Assembly (NCBI RefSeq): GCF_015624505.1
Contig: NZ_CP061379.1
Span: forward strand, 1,240,001-1,304,000
DNA length: 64,000 nucleotides
Direction of reading: 5' to 3'
Source: Bradyrhizobium commune
GTDB taxonomy: Bacteria; Pseudomonadota; Alphaproteobacteria; Rhizobiales; Xanthobacteraceae
This document shows, piece after piece, positions 16,996-23,574 of the stretch. How positions within the stretch are numbered: the stretch's first letter is position 1; the number at the start of each line of letters is the position of its first letter. The position numbers were made by a program, and so were the translations under genes. The notes below the pieces were generated by a model. The model had not been told where the DNA came from and made no database searches. It was given only the letters and a program-made list of their open reading frames with translations.

Positions 16996-17406
16996 TCAGC
17001 TGGTCAACATCGCGATCAGCATGAAGCCAACGCTCATCACAACAACGATGGGAACCACGTAGTTGTGTGACGACCGTGGCGACTGGGGCTTTCGCCAAGG
17101 TAGCGGCTCATTCGTGTCGTCGACATGCTCGAAGTCGGCAGGTCCGAACGGGGCGTAGGCAGGCTCTAGGCGCTCGTGTTCGAAGGGCTCATCGACGGGT
17201 TGCAGAGGGGCGAGCGGAACCTGCGTGCTGGAACCGCTGTACTTCACATAGAGTTCCAGCAGCCGAAGCTCGGACGGCAAATCGAGCCGTCCCTCGCGAT
17301 CACGCCGGGACAGCACCTCGAATTCAAGAGTTTCCTCGGAACTCAGCGGGCCAAGCACGATGCGCCCCTGATCCGACATGCGGTAACGAAAATCGATGGG
17401 CTGCAT
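16996..17406 (-). CDS. Tail-anchored hypothetical protein
   Basis: A 136-aa protein, taken from the ATG at 17406 (MQPIDFRYRMSDQGRIVLGP). An acidic, soluble N-terminal region of about 110 residues contains LSSEETLEFEVLSRRDREGRLDLPSELRLLELYVKY. A single C-terminal hydrophobic helix, residues about 116-136 (YVVPIVVVMSVGFMLIAML), then ends the protein after two residues. This is a tail-anchored topology with the bulk in the cytoplasm. No known domain is recognised. A longer open frame upstream encodes an unlikely basic extension and was not used. Confidence 0.6.
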   Translation of the reverse strand: MQPIDFRYRMSDQGRIVLGPLSSEETLEFEVLSRRDREGRLDLPSELRLLELYVKYSGSSTQVPLAPLQPVDEPFEHERLEPAYAPFGPADFEHVDDTNEPLPWRKPQSPRSSHNYVVPIVVVMSVGFMLIAMLTS

Positions 17407-17619
17407 GCGCGCGACCCGCCTTGAAAAATGAACCGATCTCAAAAAAAATACCAGACCATCATAGACGGCGGCGAAGATTTTAGAAAATGCGTAAATTGGG
17501 CAATGGTTGCCGAGCGGATGAGCTGATTTACTATATCCGATCGGCTTTTTGCCCAACCATCGGACAAAGCCCCCGTCCTTTCAAGTGAGGACGCGTGCCG
17601 GACAGGCGCGGCCCGGGAC

Positions 17620-18057
17620 TCAACGGCAGCGCGGATAGATCGCTACGAGGTCACGCCCCTTCAACAGAAGCAGTCGCGACGTCAGGCCGCCGCGGCGGCT
17701 GATCCAGTCGCGCACCGGCCCGGGATAGGCTTGGAGCACGGCTTCGGAAGCTTCCGGCTCGGCATAGAAGCGCCCGCGGCGGTCGACTGAACGCGCCGCA
17801 TGGAAGCCGAGCACGGCGCGCTTGGTGACGCAGATGCGCTCGCCCGGCACGATGCTCAGCACGAGCGTGCAGGCGGACAGGCAGGGACCGTCAATCACCA
17901 CCCGCTCGCCGCTCTCGCGCACCTTTTCGAACAGGTCGAGGAATGGTCCGACCTGTCCGCCGGGGCTCTGGATGATCCGGATCTCGGCGGCGGCGGGCGC
18001 GGAGACGAGCAGGGCGGCTGCGAGAATCCAGGCTTTGACGAGGGCAACGCGTCGCAT
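17620..18057 (-). CDS. Exported ClpP/crotonase-like protein (COG3904-type)
   Basis: A 145-aa protein with a signal peptide (MRRVALVKAWILAAALLVSA, cleavage after AAA near residue 24). The mature part has IIQSPGGQVGPFLDLFEKV, then VVIDGPCLSACTLVLSIV and RAVLGFHAA. The pattern of a glycine-rich turn followed by GxCxSAC and a later His is that of COG3904-type periplasmic proteins related to ClpP/SDH serine proteases. Ser in LSAC would be the nucleophile and His in GFHAA the base, although activity has not been shown for this group to my knowledge. The start at 18057 removes a non-family extension that runs into a repeat element. Confidence 0.72.
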   Translation of the reverse strand: MRRVALVKAWILAAALLVSAPAAAEIRIIQSPGGQVGPFLDLFEKVRESGERVVIDGPCLSACTLVLSIVPGERICVTKRAVLGFHAARSVDRRGRFYAEPEASEAVLQAYPGPVRDWISRRGGLTSRLLLLKGRDLVAIYPRCR

Positions 18058-18079
18058 GAAGCACTCCACGAGCTCGATT

Positions 18080-18175
18080 CCGTAGGGTAGGCAAAGCGTA
18101 GCGTGCCCACCAATATCACCGCAAACCTGGAGACGTGGTGGGCACGGCCCTTGCGTGCCTTTGGCCACCCTACGG
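18080..18175. repeat. ~96-bp inverted repeat element (GGTGGGC type)
   Basis: Outer arms CCGTAGGGT and ACCCTACGG bracket two inner modules, GGCAAAGCGTAGCGTGCCCACC and its approximate inverse after about 24 bp of loop. The same architecture occurs at 39357-39450. It lies between two minus-strand genes. It looks like a dispersed intergenic palindrome of the bradyrhizobial type, non-coding. Confidence 0.7.
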
Positions 18176-18186
18176 CAGTATGAGGT

Positions 18187-18975
18187 TCACCCGTTCCGCC
18201 GCTCGCCGCGCAGTGTCGGCAGGCCGATGCCCGCCGCATCGAAGCCGCCATCGACGGCCAAAATTTGGCCGGTGATGTAGCTCGCGCGCTCCGAGCACAG
18301 GAAGAAGATCGCCTCCGCGAGCTCCTCCTCCAGGCCGTAGCGGTTGAGCGGGATGGCGTCATGATAGTCCGCGCGGATCTCCTTGGTGTGCACTTGCTTC
18401 GCCATCGCGGTATCGACCGGCCCCGGCGCCACCGCGTTGACGCGGATGTTGAGGGAGGCGAGCTCGACCGCGAGCTGCTTGGTGAGATGCGCCAGACCAG
18501 CCTTGCTGGTGCCGTAAGCCGAGCGCAGCGTCGAGGCGCGCACCGCCGAGATCGAGGTGATGTTGACGATGGCGCCGCCGCCTTGCTCGCGGATCAGCGG
18601 CGCGGCCGCCTTGGTGCACAGGAACGGGCCGCTGAGATTGACCGCCATGATCCTGTTCCAGTCGGCGTTGCTGGTCTCCAGCACCGGCGCGAACACGGCG
18701 ACGCCGGCATTGTTGACGAGAGCATCGAGCCGTCCGAAGCGGTTCATGATCGCTGCCATCGCGGCTCCCACGGCGGCTGCATCGGACACGTCGCAGGTGA
18801 TTGCCAGGGTGTGATCGGGATTCTTCAGCGCCGCCACCGCGCTCGCCTGCAGCTCTCCCTCGATATCGAGCAGCGCCACGCGCCACCCGTCGGCGAGGAA
18901 GCGTTTCGCCGTCGCGAGTCCAATCCCGCGCGCGGCGCCGGTGACGAGGGCAACTTTTTGCAAGGCTTGCGACAT
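18187..18975 (-). CDS. SDR family NAD(P)-dependent oxidoreductase
   Basis: A classical short-chain dehydrogenase of 262 aa. It has the cofactor motif TGAARGIG (about residues 13-20), an acidic residue in LLDIEG that favours NAD(H), NNAGVAVF (about 90), a catalytic Ser in NITSISAV, and the YGTSKAGLAHL YxxxK pair (about 158-162). After these come PGPVDTAM and the C-terminal ITGQILAVDGGFDAAG. All catalytic residues are present, unlike the SDR at 24367. It is divergent from the cupin gene with 95 bp between them. The substrate is unknown. Confidence 0.93.
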   Translation of the reverse strand: MSQALQKVALVTGAARGIGLATAKRFLADGWRVALLDIEGELQASAVAALKNPDHTLAITCDVSDAAAVGAAMAAIMNRFGRLDALVNNAGVAVFAPVLETSNADWNRIMAVNLSGPFLCTKAAAPLIREQGGGAIVNITSISAVRASTLRSAYGTSKAGLAHLTKQLAVELASLNIRVNAVAPGPVDTAMAKQVHTKEIRADYHDAIPLNRYGLEEELAEAIFFLCSERASYITGQILAVDGGFDAAGIGLPTLRGERRNG

Positions 18976-19070
18976 TTGCTAATCTGTCCTGTGTCCGAAC
19001 GGCGCGCTCGCGCGCGAGCGCCGGCCCCTTATTACTTCGCTTTCGTCCCGGCAAGAAAGGGCCTTACACC

Positions 19071-19448
19071 ATGCCCATCGACCCCAGCACGATCCCGCTC
19101 GAGGACTGGCGGCCGGGTGTAAGGACGCGCATGGTGACATCGGCGCGCAACGGCGCCACCGCGCTCTGTATCTTTGAGCAATGGGTTGATCCCGGCGCCG
19201 GCGCGCCGACGCACAGCCACACGGTCGAGGAGGTGCTGACGGTGCGCGCCGGCGAGGCCGAGATGTGGATCGAGGCCGAGCACGTCACGGTCGTGGCGGG
19301 CCAGTCGCTGCTGATCCCCGCCGGCCGCAAGCACGGCTTTCGCAATTCGGGCCCGGCGACGCTGCACGTCCACGCCGTGCTGGCCTCGCCAGTCTTCGAG
19401 GCGCTCCCGGAGGGAGCCCGCGGGGTGACGCGACGGTGGGAGCGGTAG
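19071..19448 (+). CDS. Cupin domain protein
   Basis: A 125-aa single cupin barrel. Motif 1 is GAGAPTHSHTVEEVLTVRAGEAE (about residues 42-64), giving the His-x-His and Glu metal ligands. Motif 2 is PAGRKHGFRNSG (about 84-95), giving the third His. It probably binds a divalent metal, but such single-domain cupins include sensors, isomerases and dioxygenases, and no function can be chosen. It sits between the divergent SDR gene and the ECF42-type promoter of the SnoaL-like gene. Confidence 0.88.
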   Translation: MPIDPSTIPLEDWRPGVRTRMVTSARNGATALCIFEQWVDPGAGAPTHSHTVEEVLTVRAGEAEMWIEAEHVTVVAGQSLLIPAGRKHGFRNSGPATLHVHAVLASPVFEALPEGARGVTRRWER

Positions 19449-19482
19449 GGTCGGAGCTTCGCGGCGGATCGCTGCGACAAAA

Positions 19483-19511
19483 TGTCGGCGCGATCGTGCA
19501 TGCATCGTCTT
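19483..19511 (+). promoter_or_regulatory. ECF42-type promoter P4 (SnoaL-like gene)
   Basis: TGTCGG (19483-19488), a 16-bp spacer and TCGTCTT (19505-19511), 28 bp before the ATG at 19540. Spacer length and the -10 heptamer equal those of P1 and P2. The extended TTTCCGCAGC block is not conserved here. Confidence 0.7.
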
Positions 19512-19539
19512 TACTGAGTGATGCCGAAGGAAACGCGCG

Positions 19540-19905
19540 ATGCCGGACGACCGCGAGCAGCTGATTCGAAACCTCTTCGCCGCCTATCTCGCCAATGACA
19601 AGCAGCGGGTCAGTGACGCGCTCGCCGACGACTTCCGCTTCACCAGCCCGTTCGACGCCGACCTCGACAAGGCGCGCTATTTCGAACGGTGCTGGCGGGA
19701 CACCGGCTGGATCGCCCGCCACGAGATCGAGCGCATTGTTGTCGCCGGCGACGAGGCCTTCGTCACCTATCACTGCCTGGCAAGAGATGGCAGGAGCTTT
19801 CGCAACACCGAGTTCTTCACTTTCGCCGCCGACAGGGTCCGCCGCATCGAGGTCTATTTCGGCGCCACATTCCAGGACGGCCGGTTCGTGCCGCAACCGC
19901 AATAA
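19540..19905 (+). CDS. Nuclear transport factor 2 / SnoaL-like family protein
   Basis: A 121-aa alpha+beta barrel protein of the NTF2-like superfamily. Its parts are DREQLIRNLFAAYLANDKQRVSDALADDFRFTSPFD (residues 3-38, the helical N-terminus and first strand), a central YFERCWRDTGW, and VRRIEVYFGATFQDGRFV at the C-terminus. Such proteins include ketosteroid-isomerase-like enzymes, polyketide cyclases and many uncharacterised stress proteins; no active-site assignment is safe. It has its own ECF42-type promoter and is followed by promoter P2, so it looks like a non-YCII member of the sigma regulon. Confidence 0.88.
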   Translation: MPDDREQLIRNLFAAYLANDKQRVSDALADDFRFTSPFDADLDKARYFERCWRDTGWIARHEIERIVVAGDEAFVTYHCLARDGRSFRNTEFFTFAADRVRRIEVYFGATFQDGRFVPQPQ

Positions 19906-19918
19906 CCTCCAAAAATAA

Positions 19919-19959
19919 TTTCCGCAGCCGTGTCGGTTCTGTAAAAGATCGCTCGTCTT
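19919..19959 (+). promoter_or_regulatory. ECF42-type promoter P2 (YCII operon)
   Basis: TGTCGG (19931-19936), a 16-bp spacer and TCGTCTT (19953-19959), 57 bp before the ATG at 20017. The 18 bp TTTCCGCAGCCGTGTCGG are identical to P1, 6.4 kb away. A match of this length outside coding sequence, with the same spacer, is unlikely by chance. Confidence 0.8.
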
Positions 19960-20016
19960 ACAGGGGAGCGCGGGTCGGGGTTGACCGCGCCCTGAAAAGG
20001 TTACGGAGCGAAGTCG

Positions 20017-20433
20017 ATGCGTTTCATGGTGATCGTCAAGGCGAACGGGGACACCGAGGCCGGCAAGATGCCGAGCACGGAGAGGCTGGCCGCCATGGGC
20101 CAATTCAACGAGGAGATGGCCAAGGCCGGCGTGATCGAGGCGGGCGAGGGCCTGCATCCGACGGTGAAGGGCGCCAGGGTGAAGTATGGGGCGTCCGAGG
20201 CGAGCGTCGCCCGCGGTCCGTTCGATCTCTCTCCCGACCTGATCGCCGGCTTCTGGCTGATCAAGACCGCCTCGCTCGACGAGGCGATCGCCTGGATGAA
20301 GCGCGCGCCGTTTGATCCGGGCTCCGAGATCGAGATCCGCCAGGTGTTCTCGGCCGAGGATTTTGGCGAGGCCTTCACGCCCGAGCTGCGCGAGCAGGAA
20401 GAGCGCACGCGCGCCCACGCGGCGAAGAAGTGA
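20017..20433 (+). CDS. YCII/DGPF family protein
   Basis: A 138-aa YCII-superfamily protein: MRFMVIVKANGDTEAG at the start, GPFDLSPDLIAGFWLIKTASLDEAIAWMKR (the DGPF region, here RGPFD) and IEIRQVFSAEDFGEAF. It is the first of three related genes spaced 37 and 32 bp apart, under promoter P2. A partly charged C-terminal tail (ELREQEERTRAHAAKK) is specific to this copy. Its biochemical function is unknown. Confidence 0.9.
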   Translation: MRFMVIVKANGDTEAGKMPSTERLAAMGQFNEEMAKAGVIEAGEGLHPTVKGARVKYGASEASVARGPFDLSPDLIAGFWLIKTASLDEAIAWMKRAPFDPGSEIEIRQVFSAEDFGEAFTPELREQEERTRAHAAKK

Positions 20434-20470
20434 CGGCGTAGCGGTCATTCGAACCAAACAAGGATCCCCA

Positions 20471-20875
20471 ATGCGATTCATGATGCTGATGATCCCGCTC
20501 GGTTACGAGACCGCGCCTCCGGACGTGCAACTCGATCCCGAACGCGTCGCTGCGATGATGCGCTACAACGAGGCGCTCAAGGATGCCGGCGTCCTGATCA
20601 CGCTCGACGGTCTGCACCCTCCGTCGATGGGCGCGCGCGTGTCGTTTGCGACCGGCGAGCCAATCGTCACCGACGGCCCCTTCACCGAGGCCAAGGAGGT
20701 TTTGGGCGGTTACTGGATGATCGAGGTCGCTTCGCGCGCGGAGGCGATCGCCTGGGCCAAGAAGTGCCCGGCATCGCCCAACGAGGTGATCGAGATCCGC
20801 CAGGTGCAGGAAATGTCCGATTTCTCGCCGGAGGTGCAGGAGGCTGCTGCCGGCTTCGGTGACCTCAAGAAGTAG
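20471..20875 (+). CDS. YCII/DGPF family protein
   Basis: A 134-aa paralogue of the preceding gene. The start at 20471 aligns its MRFMMLMIPLGYE with the neighbour and follows an AAGGATC ribosome-binding site. It has the canonical DGPFTEAKEVLGGYWMIEV (about residues 70-88), then IEIRQVQEM. It retains the full DGPF tetrapeptide, which the first paralogue has as RGPF. It is second in the operon. Confidence 0.9.
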   Translation: MRFMMLMIPLGYETAPPDVQLDPERVAAMMRYNEALKDAGVLITLDGLHPPSMGARVSFATGEPIVTDGPFTEAKEVLGGYWMIEVASRAEAIAWAKKCPASPNEVIEIRQVQEMSDFSPEVQEAAAGFGDLKK

Positions 20876-20907
20876 TCTGATCGTTCAGCAAAAGGGAGAA
20901 ACCGCCA

Positions 20908-21270
20908 ATGAGCACCGATACCTATCTCGCCGTTTTCCTCGGCAGCAAGACCAGTCCGAAATGGGCGGCGTGGCACGCGATGCCAGAGGCCGAGCGCAAG
21001 GCGAAGGAAATGGAAGGCATGGTGGCCTGGAAGGGCTGGGTCGAGAAGCACCAAGGCGCAATCCAGGCCATGGGCGGTCCCCTCGGCAAGACCAAGCAGG
21101 TCGACGGCAAGGGCGTCGCCGACATCGCCAACGAGATGGGCGCCTTCACCGTGGTCCGTGCCGCCTCCCACGAAGCGGCGGCCAAGATGTTCGAGAACCA
21201 TCCGCACTTCGCGATCTTCCCCGGCGAGCGTGTCGAGATCATGCCGGTGCTGCCGATCCCCGGCGGCTAG
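20908..21270 (+). CDS. YCII-like small protein, divergent
   Basis: A 120-aa protein that opens MSTDTYLAVFLGSKTSPKW and carries MGGPLGKTKQVDGKGVADIANEMGAFTVV in place of the DGPF segment. It then has FENHPHFAIFPGERVEIMPVLPIPGG. The length, fold pattern and position 32 bp after two YCII genes make a distant YCII-family (dimeric alpha/beta barrel) identity likely. The diagnostic tetrapeptide is lost. It is third and last in the P2 operon; a TetR gene follows. Confidence 0.8.
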   Translation: MSTDTYLAVFLGSKTSPKWAAWHAMPEAERKAKEMEGMVAWKGWVEKHQGAIQAMGGPLGKTKQVDGKGVADIANEMGAFTVVRAASHEAAAKMFENHPHFAIFPGERVEIMPVLPIPGG

Positions 21271-21341
21271 GGCCATAGGCGTCCCGGATTGCGGGAACTA
21301 TGGGTTCACCAAATCCGGCCCCGCGCTAGTGACCTTCACGC

Positions 21342-21374
21342 CCAGCTCATGTAAAAGCCGTTCACATGAGCTGG
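21342..21374. promoter_or_regulatory. Perfect 11-bp inverted repeat over the tetR start codon (candidate operator)
   Basis: CCAGCTCATGT (21342-21352) and ACATGAGCTGG (21364-21374) are exact reverse complements 11 bp apart, and the ATG of the TetR gene lies in the second arm. Inside sits TGTAAA-N5-TTCACA (21350-21366), which matches TGTAAA-N5-TTTACA upstream of the next gene. Placement suggests autorepression. Confidence 0.65.
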
Positions 21375-22106
21375 CGCAAGGAAGAGCGCCGCGCCGAGCG
21401 CGGCTATCACCACGGCAATCTGAAGGAAGCCTTGTTGCAGGCTGCCCTCGGCCTGATCGCCGAGAAGGGCGCGGCCGGCTTCACCTTTGCCGATGCCGCG
21501 CGCATGGCCGGCGTCAGCGCGGCGGCGCCGTACCGCCATTTCCGCGATCGCGACGAGCTGTTGTCCTCGATCGCGCAACGCGGCTTCGAGCAGTTCGAGC
21601 AGCGGCTGACCGCGGCCTGGGACGACGGACGGCCCGACACCGTCACGGCGTTCGAGCGCGTCGGCAAGGCCTATCTCGCCTTCGCCCGCGAGGAGCCTGC
21701 CTTCTACAACGCGATGTTCGAATCCGGCCTGCCGGTCGATGCCAATCCGGCGCTGCAGGCCGCGAGCGAGCGCGCCTTCAACATCATTCGCGCCGCCGCC
21801 GAGCGACTCGCGGCGCTGGCACCGCCCGGCACGCCGCGTCCGCCGGCGATGATGATGGCGCTGCATATCTGGTCGATGTCGCACGGCGTGGCCTCGCTGT
21901 TCTCGCGTGGCGATGCTGCGCGGCGAAAGCTGCCGATGTCGCCGGACGAGCTGTTGGAGGCCGAGGTGCTGATCTATCTGCGTGGGCTCGGCTTTCCGAC
22001 CGACCGCCGTCCGCCGGCCCAAGGCGCCGAGCCGCCGCCGGTGCCGCCGGAGGCTCCCTCCGGTTCTGGCGTGCCCCCCGGCGGACCCTGGGGCAAGCCG
22101 AAATAA
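21366..22106 (+). CDS. TetR/AcrR family regulator with WHG-type C-terminal domain
   Basis: A 246-aa repressor. The N-terminus is basic (MSWRKEERRAERGYHHGNLKEALLQAAL), typical of the GYHHGNLR subfamily. The HTH is GFTFADAARMAGVSAAAPYRHFRDRDELLSSIA (about residues 38-70), with SAAAPYRHF the recognition helix. The C-terminal ligand domain contains LHIWSMSHGVASLFSRG, the signature of the WHG (TetR_C_33) type. The tail is proline-rich (about residue 215 on). The gene starts inside a perfect inverted repeat. A related half-site pair precedes the following DUF2852 gene, which is its likely target. Confidence 0.92.
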   Translation: MSWRKEERRAERGYHHGNLKEALLQAALGLIAEKGAAGFTFADAARMAGVSAAAPYRHFRDRDELLSSIAQRGFEQFEQRLTAAWDDGRPDTVTAFERVGKAYLAFAREEPAFYNAMFESGLPVDANPALQAASERAFNIIRAAAERLAALAPPGTPRPPAMMMALHIWSMSHGVASLFSRGDAARRKLPMSPDELLEAEVLIYLRGLGFPTDRRPPAQGAEPPPVPPEAPSGSGVPPGGPWGKPK

Positions 22107-22146
22107 AATTGCGCAAATAATTCCGCGGGCCTGTCAGGCCGCCAGC

Positions 22147-22192
22147 TTGACAAAATCGCGGGATGATCTAGCTATGTAAATGTTATTTACAT
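22147..22192 (+). promoter_or_regulatory. Promoter -35 and palindromic operator before the DUF2852 gene
   Basis: TTGACA at 22147-22152 is a plausible -35. The perfect palindrome ATGTAAAT-GTT-ATTTACAT (22174-22192) covers the expected -10 and start region. Its core TGTAAA-N5-TTTACA has the same half-sites and spacing as the element over the start of the adjacent TetR gene. Confidence 0.65.
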
Positions 22193-22227
22193 TCACAACG
22201 GCGCTGATGCCGTGATGGAGAAGGGAA

Positions 22228-22719
22228 ATGGCCTACACCGCTGATGTCAATCGCTGGCGCGGCCCCTCGGACCAACAGCAACAGTACGCGCGGCCGCACA
22301 TGCTCGATACGCCATGGCATCCTGGCTGGATTGCCGTGACCATCCTCGGCTTCATCATCTGGTGGCCGATCGGACTTGCCCTTCTCTTTTTCACACTCGG
22401 GAGCAGAAGAATGTCGTGCTGGAGCAATCAGGATCGCTGGCAGAACAAGATGGAGCGGATGCAGTACAAGATGGACCGCATGCGCGGCCGCATGGAGCGC
22501 CACGGCTTTGGCTTTGGCTTTGGCCCGCCGTCCTCCGGCAACCGCGCCTTCGACGAATACCGTTCTGAAACGCTGCGCCGGCTCGAGGAAGAGCAGGTCG
22601 AGTTCAAGAACTTCCTCGACCGCCTGCGTCACGCCAAGGACAAGGAAGAGTTCGACCAGTTCATGGCGCAGCACAAGACGCGTCCGACCCCGCCGCCGAC
22701 CGACCAGCCCCAAGGCTGA
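22228..22719 (+). CDS. DUF2852 family membrane protein
   Basis: A 163-aa inner-membrane protein. Residues about 29-54 (PWHPGWIAVTILGFIIWWPIGLALLFFTLGS) form a membrane hairpin or single long helix containing the conserved WHPGW and WWPIG of DUF2852. A charged helical segment (WQNKMERMQYKMDRMRGRMERHG) follows, then FDEYRSETLRRLEEEQVEFKNFLDRLRHAKDKEEFDQFM, the second conserved part. The function is unknown; the family is mostly alphaproteobacterial. The promoter carries a palindrome related to that of the TetR gene upstream. Confidence 0.9.
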   Translation: MAYTADVNRWRGPSDQQQQYARPHMLDTPWHPGWIAVTILGFIIWWPIGLALLFFTLGSRRMSCWSNQDRWQNKMERMQYKMDRMRGRMERHGFGFGFGPPSSGNRAFDEYRSETLRRLEEEQVEFKNFLDRLRHAKDKEEFDQFMAQHKTRPTPPPTDQPQG

Positions 22720-22900
22720 TCTGGAAGGGCTGATCGAGACACCTCTCAAAGCCTTCAGGCGCATGCCCCCAAAGTCCTGATGGCCCCGAGCCGCCCGCCC
22801 GCGCACCCCGCAGGCGGGCGGTTTGGTTTTGGGAGAACCCAATGCCGACGCTCCGACACTAAGACTTGCGTGCGCCTCACGCCGCCGCGCCGCGACGTGC

Positions 22901-23071
22901 GTGGACTTCACCACCCGCTTTCTGCTTGGCCTGACCGCCTTCGCGGTGCTCGGCTATATCAGCTTCGTCTATGGCAGCTGCGCGGGCGATCCCGACTGCC
23001 ATTTTCGCGTCTGCGGCCGGAGGTTTTGCGGCGTCGTTTATTCCCGTGTGCGGGAAAGCCAGGCGCGATAG
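22901..23071 (+). CDS. Small cysteine-rich membrane protein, uncertain
   Basis: A possible 56-aa product from a GTG at 22901: a hydrophobic helix (RFLLGLTAFAVLGYISFVYG) followed by GSCAGDPDCHFRVCGRRFCG, which has four cysteines. No ribosome-binding site is obvious, and the true start may lie upstream in the same frame, where residues look non-coding. It is listed because the helix plus spaced cysteines is unlike a random reading frame, but support is weak. Confidence 0.35.
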   Translation: MDFTTRFLLGLTAFAVLGYISFVYGSCAGDPDCHFRVCGRRFCGVVYSRVRESQAR

Positions 23072-23131
23072 AACCTGATCCCCGCGAGGGCCGACCAAGT
23101 CCTGACAGCGCCTCCCGCGGCGCCAACGGGC

Positions 23132-23389
23132 ATGACCATGACCGACCGTAAAGAGATCAACCAGCGTATCGCGCTATTCGAGCGCGCCACCGCGCTGTTC
23201 GGGCGGTTCGGTAGCCTCATTCCGACGGTCATCGCGTTTCTCAACAAATGGCCGTCGGAGGTCGAGCTCTATCCGCACTGGCAGGTTGGCGAGTCCTGGA
23301 AGCTGTTCCTGAGCCTCTATCTCTATTGGTTCGCCTGGCTCGCACTCGGCCGGGCCATCTCGTTTGCGAAGGGGAGCGTCGAGCCATGA
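23132..23389 (+). CDS. Small membrane protein, hypothetical
   Basis: An 85-aa protein with a charged amphipathic N-terminus (DRKEINQRIALFERATALFGRFGSLIP), HWQVGESW in the middle and a hydrophobic segment at about residues 58-78 (LFLSLYLYWFAWLALGRAI). No family is recognised. Its stop overlaps the start of the next small gene (ATGA), so the two are translationally coupled and probably work together. Confidence 0.55.
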   Translation: MTMTDRKEINQRIALFERATALFGRFGSLIPTVIAFLNKWPSEVELYPHWQVGESWKLFLSLYLYWFAWLALGRAISFAKGSVEP

Positions 23390-23523
23390 TTCTGCTCCGC
23401 GATTTCTCGCTCTTTGTCCTGCCGGTCCTGATCGCGGCCGGCGGCTGGCTCTATGCACTCAGCCTGCGCAAGCGGGCCCGGACCACCCTCGATCGCGTGC
23501 CGGCGACACGACTGGCGCCTTGA
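23386..23523 (+). CDS. Very small membrane protein, coupled to upstream gene
   Basis: A 45-aa protein (MILLRDFSLFVLPVLIAAGG, then WLYALSLRKRARTTLDRVP). One transmembrane helix spans residues 7-27, followed by a basic tail (KRAR), which predicts the C-terminus inside. The start overlaps the stop of the 85-aa gene by ATGA. It precedes the CysE-like gene by 51 bp. No family is known to me. Confidence 0.5.
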   Translation: MILLRDFSLFVLPVLIAAGGWLYALSLRKRARTTLDRVPATRLAP

Positions 23524-23574
23524 TGCAGACCGCCTATATCTGCCCGTACCAAAGCAGGCGGAGCGGAGGCAACC

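Noticed and set aside
22823..22900. N-terminal extension of the small cysteine-rich frame at 22901
   Set aside because: These residues are Arg/Ala/Pro-rich, without a start signal; only the helix-plus-cysteine part looks protein-like.
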